From Bolinopsis microptera (Eukaryota > Ctenophora > Tentaculata > Lobata > Bolinopsidae), in contig NC_087080.1 of NCBI RefSeq assembly GCF_026151205.1, forward strand, positions 7,915,096 through 7,979,095: 64,000 nt of DNA, in the 5' to 3' direction. Below, piece by piece: positions 11,777 through 23,702 of the stretch. The translations under genes were made by a program, and so were the position numbers. How positions within the stretch are numbered: the stretch's first letter is position 1; every line of letters begins with the position of its first letter. A model generated the notes under the pieces. It worked only from the letters and a program-made list of their open reading frames with translations. It was not told the origin of the DNA and searched no databases.

Positions 11777-12019
11777 TTATATCGGTGTAACACTTTTACA
11801 CTTCATCAGCGGGGGATCACGTAACAATTCCTGACGAGGAGGATCACATGTCGTAACAACGGATTGACAGTCAAGTGACTCGTCATGTGATACCTGGATA
11901 AGAGCTCTACGGAGGGATGGCGCGCGCTCCAGAGTCTCGTACCTCTTCAGGGTGGGGGTCCTCTCCAGCCCTCCCACCACATCTCTTTTAAAGCCTGGTT
12001 CTACAACCTCATCATCTAT
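11777..12019 (-). CDS. EXOC2: Optional last coding exon of EXOC2 (alternative C-terminus)
   Basis: A 243-nt open exon (80 codons plus stop) whose acceptor ACAACACAG sits at 12020-12021 and whose first codon is in phase 0. The penultimate exon (exon 21) contains a strong donor CCT|GTGAGT at 12468 that also leaves phase 0, so splicing 12469 to 12019 would replace the four residues VSS-stop with an 80-residue tail. The tail is basic and has an internal near-repeat (LERTPTLKR, then LERAPSLRR). It ends VTPI, which fits a class I PDZ-ligand pattern (S/T-x-hydrophobic). The tail has no counterpart in the usual EXOC2 C-terminus as far as I know. The acceptor has a weak pyrimidine tract. It could instead belong to another transcript. 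Confidence 0.45.
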   Translation of the reverse strand: MDDEVVEPGFKRDVVGGLERTPTLKRYETLERAPSLRRALIQVSHDESLDCQSVVTTCDPPRQELLRDPPLMKCKSVTPI

Positions 12020-12274
12020 CTGTGTTGTTTTGACAGTGTGCATATTTTGATACGGTACGTGAATATGTTGATACGGGATATTGAGGTATGACTAATGACT
12101 ATCCTTACTTCAGTGCAATATAATATCAAAACAATATACGTAACTGAAACCCTGAAACCGTGACTGTATATCTTGCCAATAATGGCTGGAGTCATAAACT
12201 CACAAATTTAGATTTTAGCTAGGCTGAGTAGCCAACCATCAATGATACTGTCGTAAGGCCGAGCGTGAGTTTTT

Positions 12275-12412
12275 AACATTGTAGTGTTTAGTAGGGGCAT
12301 CACGGCTCTCGACAGACAAAGTGAAACAATTCAAATAACTGGTGTTAGTTTCACCATTTATTTGCCTTATTTCACTTTGCCTGTCGAGACCCCTACTAAA
12401 CACTGCAATGTT
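12275..12412. mobile_element. Small foldback MITE in EXOC2 3' intron
   Basis: Arms AACATTGTAGTGTTTAGTAG (left) and CTACTAAACACTGCAATGTT (right) are inverted, and the inner arms CGACAGACAAAGTGAAA and TTTCACTTTGCCTGTCG continue the match. The inner arm with ATAACTGG also occurs at about 33066-33112, so it belongs to a family. It lies between the two alternative last exons. Confidence 0.7.
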
Positions 12413-12451
12413 AGCTTAACCAACAAAAAAACTTGGGCCAATAAAATAAGA

Positions 12452-12457
12452 TTTATT
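12452..12457 (-). promoter_or_regulatory. Polyadenylation signal AATAAA of short EXOC2 isoform
   Basis: On the minus strand AATAAA overlaps the TAA stop codon of exon 21 (12457-12459), which would suit an mRNA ending here when the 12468 donor is not used. The assignment is by motif and position only. Confidence 0.5.
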
Positions 12458-15400
12458 TAAGAACTCACAGGACTGAATTGTTTGTCTCCTTCGGGCGAGT
12501 AATCCAAACAGGATAACAGAACACTGTTCTCTACTTTAAACTTGTCCAGTAACATCGTCAACATGGCTTCATCCTCCGTTCTGAAACGAGCAAATATGAG
12601 AGGTGGAAGGGGGTTAGAGGGCGGTTTTAAATCTTCATAATACCCGGCAGCGCATACGTTTGGGCTTCAATCGAGTAATTTTGCAGATTTTCTCCAGTCT
12701 TGCTCTACACAACGCCATAATAAAGACATACCACATAATATGTTAGAGACATATTATACACATGTGTTAGAGGATCAATATATTACTATTAATTCCATGA
12801 CAGTGCCAAGCATTTATTTACACCACGAAAGACTGAAAATGTTCTAGAAGCTTCTGAAAAGACTCACGAGATGCCAGTGGTAGGAATAGAATTAAGAGTG
12901 TCCTCCATAGTAGACCTACACTTGGTGGTCATATTGTTTCTGAAGAGGAGTAGACACGCCAAAACATCTAGCCTGCCCTGGAGTGCTCCGTTCTTACAGA
13001 AACGTTCCACTTTTGATATCATTCCACAAACCTGGAGATACAAAAGTAAGGTCAGCACAGAATTTTATTTATGAAAACTTAAACTTTTCACAGTAATTTG
13101 GGCATATGTCAGATGTCAGTGGTAGTGAAGGTAAAATCAAGAGATTAAAGAAATGAGATGATTAACAAACCTTGACCGTGACGTTCTCTAAGAGATGACC
13201 AATAATACGCTTTAACAGGTCTTTTTCTATGTTGTGCAACTCTGCTTGAGCCATTACTAATTTCAATGCAAGCTCCTGAAAAGATAGATTAAGATCAACG
13301 TGGGACCCCTGATGTCTCATGTCAGGAGGCTTAGTTGTCGGCCTCTCGATAAAGATGGATTATGAAAAGCCGCCAGGATTCCATCACGTGATAATTTTTT
13401 CGATCAAACACCAAGGTTTGTAGAGTTGAATTAGAAACGATCATGTTCTTAGTTAGCTAATTTCATTCCCAAATGCTAACAAATTGTGCGGTTATGTCAG
13501 TTATTAGATATACCTGAACGAATATGTTGATAGAAACAGGGGGGTTACAATACGCCCAGGGGAAGGAGTTGGGTTCCAGGAACTGCAGAATGTCTCCGAA
13601 AAGGAACGCGTCCTTACTGTTCACATATTTGTCGAAGATACTGAAATTCAGTAAAATTCACACACTTCATATATTAAACATTTAAAAAAAAAACTACTAA
13701 TGATAAGAATTGTGAGCGCATGACAGTTAAAGACCCTGAAACCCCGGAGATTTAATCACACGACCAAGAAAACTTCAATAATAATTAACATGATTAATAT
13801 AATGGAATGATTTCGAAATCTTAGATGTAGGGTGGCGAGCCACTCTTCTTTCTTAATCCATTACAATGAACAAGCCCGAATGAGCATGTTAGAATGAACA
13901 ATGAACAATGCAAATGCTGGAATACCTTCGTTCGAGAGTGCTGTACCGCTCCAAACTCTTATTATCAATGGTGTCATCGTTAGCACTGATGTAGCCGTGA
14001 GACTTAAAGGTCTCCAACAAGGTCGGTATAATTGTGAGAATGGTGTGTCTGCAGTTTCCTGAGGACGTTACACGATTCAGGAATGCGATTATAACCGGGG
14101 TTCAACTATTTCCGCTGATGTTGAAAATAAAATGGTAAGTGACATCACAGTCGGTTGAACGATTCCTATGATGAAAAGTATAAACTAAATGGCATCAAAC
14201 TGAATTTCAAAATGGATCCTGCATCCTCAGTAGAATAAACAATTATACCTAAAATATTATTACCTAAAATAACATATTATTACCTAATACAAAATAATAT
14301 TACCTAAAATAACATATTATTACCTAAAATAAGGACTAATCTCTCTTCTTTGGTCGTATTAACGTTTGCTTGGTCTGCCTTATCCGGAGATATTGACACC
14401 GAATCTTTCTGCGAGCGTTGTTATTTTAGCAACAACATACAATATCTACGAAAACTATCTGAACATTAATCAAAACAATATTTAATGAGGTAAGAACTTA
14501 CGAAGAAAACTTTATCAATAGTCGATACTCGCTAGAGATAACCTTTTTTAAATAGGCAAAGTTTATAAATTTAAATCAAATTATTTAACCGCTACAAACC
14601 TCGTTGCTCTCAGACTCAATAATGTCCGTCAAATCTTTCAAACAGTCCGCAAAAGATATGACGACGCTGTAAAACATCTCTTGAATGCAGTTGTTGATAT
14701 CCGAATCTTGTGTTAAACTTTCTCTGTACCTTATAGGTTCCATGACCTGGCAATTGATGAATTCTGTAAACTTTACCGACTAAAATGTGAAATACTTATT
14801 ACTTATGTGAAATAATACAGTACGATGTATCAAAATTTAAGAGTGGCGTTTATTTTGTCCCAAATATGTGCTTTTAGAGGGCCAAGATTGTCTGCCTTAA
14901 GAGTTTTACCCAGTTTTTAAGCCAATGATTAACATTATAATCATTGTTCAGCTACTATAAGACTTGTCACGCGATCATACTGAACGTTAACAAAAACTAA
15001 GGGATACAAACCTCTTTAACAGTGGAGAGGAGAGAGAGAACCATGTTCTGAAACAGAAGAGGAAGTGCGGTGTGACCTCGTTCTTGGGAAATTTCCCAAT
15101 TTTCCCGGCTGTGCAGTTCCCGAATGCTCACTTCCGAACTTTCGAACAAACACTGATACGGGAGCAATTATCAGGGCTTTGATAAATGATAGAATGGAGT
15201 TTTTGCTTTATAATTTATTATTTAGTGGTGAGAATGCCGACGGTAGTACTACCGCAATACTACCACAATACTACCGCAATACTACCACAATACTACAACA
15301 AGGGCTCAACATGTCATTAATGCGTTAACCGGCATTCTCATCAGAATTTTACTAACCATACCATCAGATAAGGGACTATTATAATACCTTGACACAGAGG

Positions 15401-16199
15401 CGCTGCATATCATGTACCAGTTCCACAGTACACATGACAGAAGGTAATGGAATGTTGATAGCCAGCAGTCTCTCCACACACATTTTTATCCGTTTGACTG
15501 TGGGTGGCGTCCAGAACTGCTGGGCTTTACAAACCTGCACGTGAATTTAATGATAACAGTTATGTTACCTAAAAATAAACTGTCGCTGCTCATGAAAAAA
15601 TAGCTCACTAAAAATAGTCACGAGTTATTTTTAACCAAGTGCTAACCATCTCAACTGCGTACTCGACATCCTTCTCCGAGTTGAACTTGAAATCCATGGT
15701 GATACAGTACTGCCTAATAATGGAGCTGAGCAGTTCCATCACCTCCCCCACAAGACGGTGGATGTCGTCTTCGTGATCTGACTGCCTGGGTAGATATTAC
15801 TTATATTCCCAGTTTACGGACTGAGGTCTAAGATCAAAAACAATCAATACAGCCTTGGTTAAAATTAAGTCCTACACAAATTCTTGCCTCGCTTTATCAA
15901 ATCAAGTAATAATTTGGCGCTCTTGGTTACGAGGACTCGTACCCTTGACACAATTGACAATCGAACAATTATTAACATATTATGTCAAACAGTGATTGAG
16001 TGAAACCCACACGGAAACCCACCTCTCAGGTATAATATAAGGAGTAGAGGGAGGGGACATAACACTGTCCTGATGAACAAGGGGCGCTTTCTTAACCTCC
16101 GGGAACAAGGAACCGTCCAGGTAAGCTTGACACAGCGACCAGTAGTCAGGTAGACTTTGTGTTACTGTATCACACAGCTCATCTATCACCTGGTAGTTT

Positions 16200-16275
<76 letters not shown>

Positions 16276-19200
16276 CTGTATCACACAGCTAGTTAGTTTA
16301 TTCGCTTATTAATATATCTAGTGTAATAATTAATCTGTAAAGAAACTTCAAATTATCTTTCGTGTTGGATAGCTCTTTACCTGATTGAACAGTGGAGATA
16401 TACTGTTCTCCTTGTGACTGACTCGTGACGCTTTTATCTGTTCTATCTTCACAAACTCTAGCAGCTTCCCCTTGAATTCTGATGAAGAGATAGGCTTATC
16501 TATATTGCGTTAAAAATGTTTATATGAATGTTTATTATGAATGTTCAATATGAAATGTTCATTATGAAATGTTACATGAATGTTTATTATGAAAAATCAT
16601 ACTATCCAAGAAAAAAATGTCAAAATTATGATGATCTTTATTGAAAGTCCTTTCCATTATCAAAATATCGTGGAATATCATCTTTATAAATGATTCAAAT
16701 TACCCATTTTAGATTTAGTTAGGTACTGGATAACTTTCTCCTGTTGCTTCTGTAGACTTTCCCAAGCAGGATCGCTCGTAGGTGACCCCTCAAACTGTAA
16801 CAAGAGCATTTTACATCATGTTGGAAAACAAAAAACATGGTCCGTTTAACAAGATTGGTTGTCGGCGGAGTCGACTATAAAATTTTAATAAAATCTTCAA
16901 GGCATTGATCGTCAATAATTTGTTCCTCTTTCCGCATAAACAAAACACTCACACACTTAGTAATTAAAGAGCGGCTCTGGAAATAAAATGCAAAAACTTT
17001 CTTACCTCAACCAAGTACTTCAACAACTGCTTCTTTTCGTTTAAAGGACATCTGGGTTCAAGTAGTCTGTCCTGAAGCTCTCTACTGAAAGCTCGTATCT
17101 TACCGTGTACTCCATCCATCACTTGTTGAAATACATGTACCTGAAGTGAATCACTATTACCTAAATTGTAATCTTGTTGTAGCAGCACTGTGTTTCCATC
17201 TATTGCATGCTTTGCGAAATGGCGGGCACGCAATTTATGAAGCGCTAATCGCTATGTATCATACCTGAGTATCGGCGAAGAGGGATTTGGCTTTCTTGTA
17301 ATCGTTCAACACGATGTCATAGGCTTTTGAGTTTATGTTCCTGTCTATGCTGTCTGGTAGTCCGAACAAAAATCTGTGACAGTGATTTTCACGCTTAAGC
17401 CTTAAATCCCGCGTTTTTAATCGTAAGAAACTCAAAAATGTAATCGACCAATAATTTACACTATCGATCAGTATTATACAGTGTTATAGCAAATACTCAA
17501 ACTTTCTAACAACGACCTATCTAGATCATATAAGCAGATACATTTTATGAAGGCATGTATATAATTTAATAAAAAAGCGTGCGTACGTGGCTGCGCTGGC
17601 CGGGCCAGACGGATTGCGCCGAAATTCAAATAATTTAGTACCCGCGCGTTACATAACACGCTTAATGTAGACCCTTTAAAGTGTCTGTCATACCTGAATC
17701 TGTCAATGACATTGAGTGCGTTTCTGATCCGATCAGCTTTATCCTTCTTGTTGAGAATACTACTGAACAGAAGCTCAGCGCATTTATTGCACTCATTCAG
17801 CACAGTATCCAATGGGCCGGTTAAACTTCCTCCAGTTGAGTTTTCTTCTTCCTCGTCTATTAGTTTGTTTACCTGTATGGTTGGTTTATGTTAAATATTA
17901 ACAACTCCTCAGAATGGGAAACAACAAGTTATCTGGTGTGGCCGTTTAAAGTGTATCGCTCTCTCAAATTACAACAAAGTGAACAGAATATAACAACTAT
18001 TTTGAGACCTTTTGGAGAGTATCATGGCAGGCAAGGAGCACATCAATGTGTGTTTTAACAAACTCGATGTCAGAACTAGTGTGGGTACCACACTCCACTT
18101 CCAGGTAGTTCACTCCGGTTTGTAGGTCAGAGATCGTGACGTCACGATGGTTGTTTAGAAGATACCTGACATGTTGTGATTGTGAACAACTTATAACATT
18201 TTGCTGTAAGTTTGTGTGTTATACAGAAGGTTCGAGTAATGATTTTGAAGATTATTATGTGTTGGGGCAGTTCGTTTCATCTATAACATAGAAGAGAGGA
18301 CCACGGACTTGGTTCTCTTCTATAAGAAGGCCCACATACTCCCTATAGACCAACGAATCTTCTTTAAAGTTTGTCTTTTAACCCACAAATCAGTTCACGG
18401 TACTGCACCTGATTACCTCAAAGCATTACTGGATGTGGATGTAGTGGATAAAGAACTCTCAAACACCATGACCATGACCAGGTCGAAGAGACCTGATGAC
18501 CATCTCATGCTCAAGGTACCAAAGAATAAAAGATCCAAAATTGATGACAGACGTTTCTCAAGCCATGCACCGATTGCATGGAACTCTCTTCCCCTGATGT
18601 TGAGATGTATCACTGATACCAACTGTTTCAAGCGAATGTTAAAGAATCATTTATATAATCAGTTCTGATGTTTTTCTTTCCATTGTCTTCACTTTGCAAG
18701 ACACATTGGCTTTTATTTTTTACCGCACTCCATTTTATGCCTTGATCTCTTACTTACTTGGATCTGATTCTTTCTTGATTGATTATGTCACTGTACTAAC
18801 CTTTATTATACCTACATGTACTGTATGGTTTCTGCTTCTATTTAGTTTAGTGTGGTTTACAATAAAAGATGTTTTAATTTTGTCTTTGCCTTATGCTGAG
18901 TTATACTTTAGTTCACTTTTTACACTTTTGCTCACATCACTCACAGTCAGCCGCTCTGACATGGTTAACCACCTTCCTTGTGTTGTTGGTTAATCATATG
19001 AGCGGGATATAAATACCTCATTTCATTTCATTTCATTTCATGCTAAGCTGTTGAGGTAAAAAATATGATGATAAGCTACAACAAAAAAGAAGTTTTCACA
19101 GAAAAACAATCAACACATAATATATAAATGGAAATTATGTTGGAACATAACTTGAAATTGGTACTGCATAGATCAACTAACTTGACAGGGTCGAATGAAC

Positions 19201-20304
19201 TTGATGAAGGATCACTATCACTTGTACTTTCAGACGATTTAAAGGGAACACTACCTCCAAACAAATTCTTCTGGTTTGAGTTAGATAGACTCCTGTCTGA
19301 AATAAAGCTATGTAAAATATCGAGGTGAGTTGTTATAAAGTAACATTTTGTCCTTCTTTGCGTGAAAAAAAGAGTGCAGCTCAGTCCATGGAGGGTTTGA
19401 GTTTTGACTTTCTGTTTATGTTAAGTCCAGGATGGAGTGTTTCCTCGTGTTCTGTGCAAAGTACAGTTAATGAACCTACCAACACCGTCTTCCCTTAAAA
19501 ACAGTTTTTTTACCAGGACTTAAAACATAAACAGAATATTGTATAACACAATTATTTAAATAAATACAAAAATAAAAACCTCGTGGGCTGATAACAGCTT
19601 CAGTCTGAAAGTAACTATTCTCCTCCATCCAGAGAGGCACCTCTGCATCATGAGCGATTCTATCTGCTCTGTCGGTAATGTTCAGTTTGATGTTACATTC
19701 ACCCTCACCTCCTGACTTGGTAACTACTACCACCTGATTAACAAGTTATATAGTTAATCGGGTATTTTCAATCATTGGGCTAGAAAAAAGCTGAGGGAGA
19801 GCTGGAAATAACAGAAGCCCGTACACTCACCAAAAAAGAAGGAGAACAGGTGTACAAAAAAGGCCTCAAAGGGCCAGAAAAAGTGAATTTTACCCCTTTT
19901 TAGGTTTCATAGTACACTTCATAGTTCATAAGTACTTACAAAGGGATCATCCTTGCGTGGATTTTTGCCGACATAACAAACTATCTTGATGTCTGACCGA
20001 GACTCAATGAAAGGTTTACAATCTTCTCCACATATCCACAGATCTGAAGAGACAAATCACAATATTTGCAAGAAATTATAAAATCCTCAACAGTTGCTTC
20101 AGTAAAAATAATATTATCATCACTGATGTCTCAAGAGTGTATGTGACTACCAAACTATTTCCAAATTTAAAAGTTTACACTCAACAAGCTCTACTCACTT
20201 ATGATATCGTCAATATCATATCCTAAGTTGTCACCGCGTATGGTGAGCTTTGACCCAGGGAAAACTATTTGTGGAGACAATCCATTCACCAATGCTCTGG
20301 TCAT
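12457..20304 (-). CDS. EXOC2: Exocyst complex component 2 (Sec5), complete 21-exon gene
   Basis: EXOC2/Sec5 is a subunit of the exocyst, which tethers secretory vesicles to the plasma membrane. Coding exons (5' to 3'): 20304-20199, 20043-19940, 19733-19580, 19296-19182, 18165-18009, 17872-17694, 17373-17265, 17140-17006, 16794-16704, 16478-16381, 16189-16023, 15785-15647, 15534-15388, 15047-15012, 14779-14600, 14408-14324, 14058-13926, 13640-13514, 13275-13171, 13031-12868, 12580-12457. Every junction is GT-AG and the phase carries through, giving 884 residues, close to the roughly 920 of vertebrates. Exons 1-3 encode the IPT/TIG domain that binds Ral ([21 protein letters not shown]). Exon 5 has KYLLNNH, exon 6 [18 protein letters not shown], exon 8 VFQQVMDGV and exon 20 [15 protein letters not shown], all family landmarks. 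The start is the first ATG before the IPT domain. Intron 5 holds an antisense LINE tail. Exons 4 and 14 are the least certain. Confidence 0.93.
14243..14323 (-). repeat. 20-bp array repeating the exon 16 splice donor
   Basis: Immediately after exon 16 of EXOC2 the minus strand repeats TTTTAGGTAATAATATGTTA with small changes. GT donors recur at 14323, 14303, 14283, 14263 and 14248. The first is the one whose phase fits the next exon. Using any later one would add a TAG stop in frame. Confidence 0.8.
15226..15347. repeat. Small foldback with 15-bp tandem repeat inside
   Basis: The arms GGTGAGAATGCCG and CGGCATTCTCATC enclose about four units of ACTACCACAATACTACCGCA. It lies in the EXOC2 intron between exons 13 and 14 and is non-coding. 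Confidence 0.65.
16201..16274. repeat. (TTAG)n microsatellite next to EXOC2 exon 11
   Basis: About 18 perfect units. On the transcribed (minus) strand it reads (CTAA)n and ends about 10 nt before the AG acceptor of exon 11 (16190-16191), in the place of the branch point and pyrimidine tract. Just beyond it, 16275-16290 repeats ACTGTATCACACAGCT, a block that also occurs in exon 11 at about 16164-16179. Confidence 0.9.
18270..19040 (+). mobile_element. LINE 3' end in EXOC2 intron 5 (antisense to host gene)
   Basis: An open run from 18309 to 18668 is the extreme C-terminus of a CR1/L2-like ORF2: [21 protein letters not shown], where the usual family phrase is LPI.QRI.FK, then APIAWNSLP and [10 protein letters not shown]. 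It is followed by a 3' untranslated part and a terminal (TTTCA)n tract at about 19018-19040, the usual microsatellite tail of this LINE type. It is 5'-truncated and lies antisense to EXOC2. A shorter piece of the same 3' tail lies on the minus strand at 48.63-48.69 kb. Confidence 0.85.
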
Positions 20305-21240
20305 GCTGCCGATGGGGATGTATTAAATTAAACTGTTCGACTGAATTTGTCTTGAATGATCATCTAGCAAAGTCACTGAGGATGACAGAAGACTCAATTG
20401 GGGACCCGACCTTAGTAAGAACACTTTATTTCTCCCAACAATTTGTATCTGGTCCAAGTAAGAGCCTTGTGTCCAAAAACTCATTTGGACTAACGTTTCG
20501 GTGTGTGCAAAAGCTTTTAGGCCTGCACATTGTTGTTTCATTGAAAATCGGGAATCGTCTTTAAATTATTTTGGGAATATCTTGACTTGATATAACGATG
20601 TCGTCGTAATGACACAAGTGACTGATCAACCACCTTATTTGATAGTGTTTTAAAAATAAAGTATTTATATTTTTAACTTGGGGTGTAAATATTTTTAGGG
20701 ATTTTATTTTTCTATTTCAGATCTATCATGCTATTTGTTACTAAAATGCTCATTGTAATTAGATTTTCATCATCATCATTCATTGAAAAAAAATTCTTGT
20801 TTCATTGAATTCCGTCGCTACGTGCTGATCTACACAGTGTGGCATTTTCCTATTTAGAGTACAGTGCCCTTGTGAGGGCTACTACTAGCCGGAACCCGTA
20901 TAACCCTAAATGGTGTCAAGACTCAAGAGACTGAAATAATTATTACCTATTTAAATCGCGTTTTTGACACCACTTGGGGGTCCAAATTTTGTGCTCTAAA
21001 ATCCCTATTCCTTGGCCAATTTTTTATTTTTTCATGCTGATTTGAAAAGCATAAAAGCATCTGACCCAGTCAAAAAAGTTTCAGTTGTATATCTTTTACG
21101 GTTTTTGCCGTGGTGTCAGTAAAATGGCACGGATCCATATATAATATATATCGTCTCGCTTTATATTATAGTAAGATTTTTATTATATATTTTTTAAAGA
21201 TCAAAATTGGTCATTAGAACCACCCGGGCACCGTCTCGGT
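20305..21240. other. EXOC2 upstream region, no gene seen
   Basis: This would include the EXOC2 promoter and 5' UTR, but no clear core-promoter motif was recognised. The block ACTGAATTTGTCTTGAATGA at about 20340 is a diverged copy of the 21.3-21.7 kb repeat. Confidence 0.4.
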
Positions 21241-21249
21241 TTACAATCA

Positions 21250-21976
21250 TATATCCGGAGAAAACTTTGATGCAATGAAATTTTGAATTTCAGCTTTCCG
21301 CAAGCTAAATTTCACTGTTTTGACTGAATTTTTCTTGAATGACGATCTTACAGGGTCACTGAGGATGGCACAAGACACGATTGAGGTACTCAAAGTTCTA
21401 TTCCTAAAGAAAGCTTTGATAAACGGAAAATCATAAGAATACAAAATGAGATTTTGGAAGATTTTTGAAGTGGAGCTTTTCTGTCGTCCCCTTGACCAAA
21501 ATTTCGCGGTTTTGAGTGAAATTTTGACCAGTGACCTATCATTAAGGTCGGCAAGAGTGACACAAGTCGCCATCAACGTACTGGAAGCAGTATAACCTGA
21601 GAAAACTTTGATGCAATGAAAATTTAGAATATGTCCTACCAGTAGGACATATCCCAACTTCAGCTTACCGCGACCCAAATTTCACTGTTTTGACTGAATT
21701 TTTCTTGAATGACCATCTTACTGGGTCACTGATGAGTGAGGATGGCACAAGACACGATTGAGGTACTCAAAGTTCTATTCCTAAAGAAAGCTTTGATAAA
21801 CAGAAAATTATCAGAATAAAAATAGAGATTTTGGAAGATTTTTGAAGAGGAGCTTTTCTGTTGTCCCCTTGACCGAAATTTTTTGAGTTTAGAATAAATT
21901 GTTTCAAACAGTGTACACATAATGTCACAATGACCCTATATAAAAATAACCTTTCAAAAACTCAATATTTTGAAAA
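21250..21976. repeat. Degenerate long direct repeats flanking a retroelement
   Basis: Two long copies about 400 bp apart (21258-21505 and 21605-21883) share AAAACTTTGATGCAATGAAA, TTTTGACTGAATTTTTCTTG, GATGGCACAAGACACGATTG and CTAAAGAAAGCTTTGATAAA. A third block with the same TTTTGACTGAATTTTT phrase lies at 24630-24735, beside the second retroelement copy. The open frames (21247-21678, 21726-21920) follow the repeat and show no protein family. They are probably untranslated or terminal parts of the retroelement. Confidence 0.6.
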
Positions 21977-23702
21977 TCACCCTTGGCCTTGCGGCTCCAA
22001 GTTCAAATCTAAACTGTCTTTATTGACAAATTTCTTTCTCGTCCCTCTGTCTCCCCGGAGAGAAATTACCGTCGTTCTTAAGATTTCGAAACGAAGGCAC
22101 TTCCTAATGTATCCTACAGCATCTGAGTACCTCTGCCCTGTGTGGTATTCCATCTTACTAGCCAGCTTCTTTACTAATCTTTCAGCTTCACCACCCATTC
22201 CACCAGACGTTGAGAAAACTAACGGCATGAAGCTTCCTTTCTCTACTTCCAGGACCCTTGCATTGTAACACCGTTTTTTCTCATTTTCATGGGACTGGTA
22301 CATTGCTGGGATCGATTTGCTTGCATTGGAGGGGGCTGGGGCATGGAATACCCTTACATCAAAAAATGCCCTAGGACTGTTCCCTTTGGCAGCTCTAGAC
22401 CATCAACTGGAAGAAGAACTGGTTCAGTCTGCACATCCTTGCATTTCACAGTTCTCATTAGTTCTGCAAAGGTGTCCCTCAACGAGTTGTGCCGCAGTGA
22501 CACATATCCACCAAGTTTGCAGATGAGCGCATGGTTTGCTGAATATTTCTGGCCACACGTACATGTTTTAGGGCAATCCTTTAGGTTCAGGTTATATCTG
22601 AGCGCTATTGCGTCTGAGAACTGTTGTTTGATCATCAGATATCCATACTCTTTTAAAGGTAGTGCTGTTAACAAAGCACTTGCCCCTTTCTCAGCAGCTA
22701 GTTGGAACATCAGCTTTGCCAGTGGTGTTGACTCAAGCTTCTGGCGTATTTCTGCTTGTTTTTGTAGATAGAAAACGTTCGGTCGTTATTTCGGTTTTCA
22801 CTCCTTTGCTGTGTTTCCAATCCTCTGTGTAGTTGTCTACCTGCTTGAGAATGGCTTCTTTTAGATGTTTTGTAGCTTTACAGGAGAATTTGTACTCTCG
22901 ATCTGCCATGTCCATCATAACTGGAATACCTAATCCTCCATATCTTGGTGGTAGAGCCATTATGTTCCTTAGTTCATCAGTGCAGCTTTAAAACAGTCTG
23001 TTGATGATAGCTGGGATAAATTCATCACGTGTTACTTGTTCCAGAGGATCGGAGTAAGCCTATCTGCAACTCCTGGGGTAGTTCTGCATACATAGTTCCA
23101 TCTCTTACTAAGCCCATACACATTATATGCTATTTGAGGTTCTCTTGATGCTATATCACTTAACTGTTTAAGATCACGACACCATTCTTGAACTTTTTCC
23201 TCAATGAAAGCCTCTTTTCCTTGGTCTGTTCCGATGAAGCTGCCCAGATATCGTCGACCAATGCTTGTCACATTGACATCTGGGAATAGGGTTCTTGCCT
23301 TCTCTTCGTGCTCAGGCTTGACTATCACCCATGTTTTAGAAGATTTAGGGTTGTATCCAAAGAGTGGTCATTTAATACAGAGGTTATCCCACCACTTCCT
23401 CATTTCCTCCAGTTTTCCACCAGGCAGCAGCAGAGTCATCAGCATAACAGATCTGAGTCACCTTTCTCTCAATGTTTCCTGCATCAATCAATGGTATTGT
23501 ACCACAGGCATAAAATCCCATGGCAGGTGGATCACCTTGTGTGGTCCCTTCTTCACTAAAAAGATGCTCATCTCCTCCTGCAATGAACAGTCTAGCAGGC
23601 ATTCTGTAGGTGTCCATAATGTAAGTAGCAACTTCTGGACATACGATGTTCATGTTGTTGAGAGCAGCCTCTCGGTTCAGCAAGTTGAATACATTCTCTG
23701 CA
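21977..23702 (-). pseudogene. Retrotransposon RT with CCHC knuckle and restriction-like endonuclease, decayed
   Basis: Read 23702 to 21977 in several frames. It begins NLLNREAALNNMN, then EEGTTQGDPPAMGFYA (RT motif B), CYADDSAAAW (catalytic YADD), then the RRYLGSFIGT and PRYGGLGIP blocks. Next comes a zinc knuckle C-x-C-x7-H-x4-C (CTCGQKYSANHALIC) near 22545. A restriction-like endonuclease region follows, with FFDVRVF near 22355, HENEKKR, VLEVEKGSF and FSTSGGMGGEA. The knuckle followed by such an endonuclease is the layout of the R2/NeSL/Utopia group of non-LTR elements. Frameshifts lie near 22375, 22735 and 23350. The RT start is cut by a SINE at 23703. Its exact family is not certain. Confidence 0.8.

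Noticed and set aside
18413-18631. Minus frame in EXOC2 intron 5 as an EXOC2 exon
   Set aside because: It is the shadow of the antisense LINE C-terminus, and the EXOC2 phase already carries from exon 4 to exon 5.
21247-21920. Minus frames as genes
   Set aside because: They repeat each other along a degenerate DNA repeat and show no conserved protein pattern.
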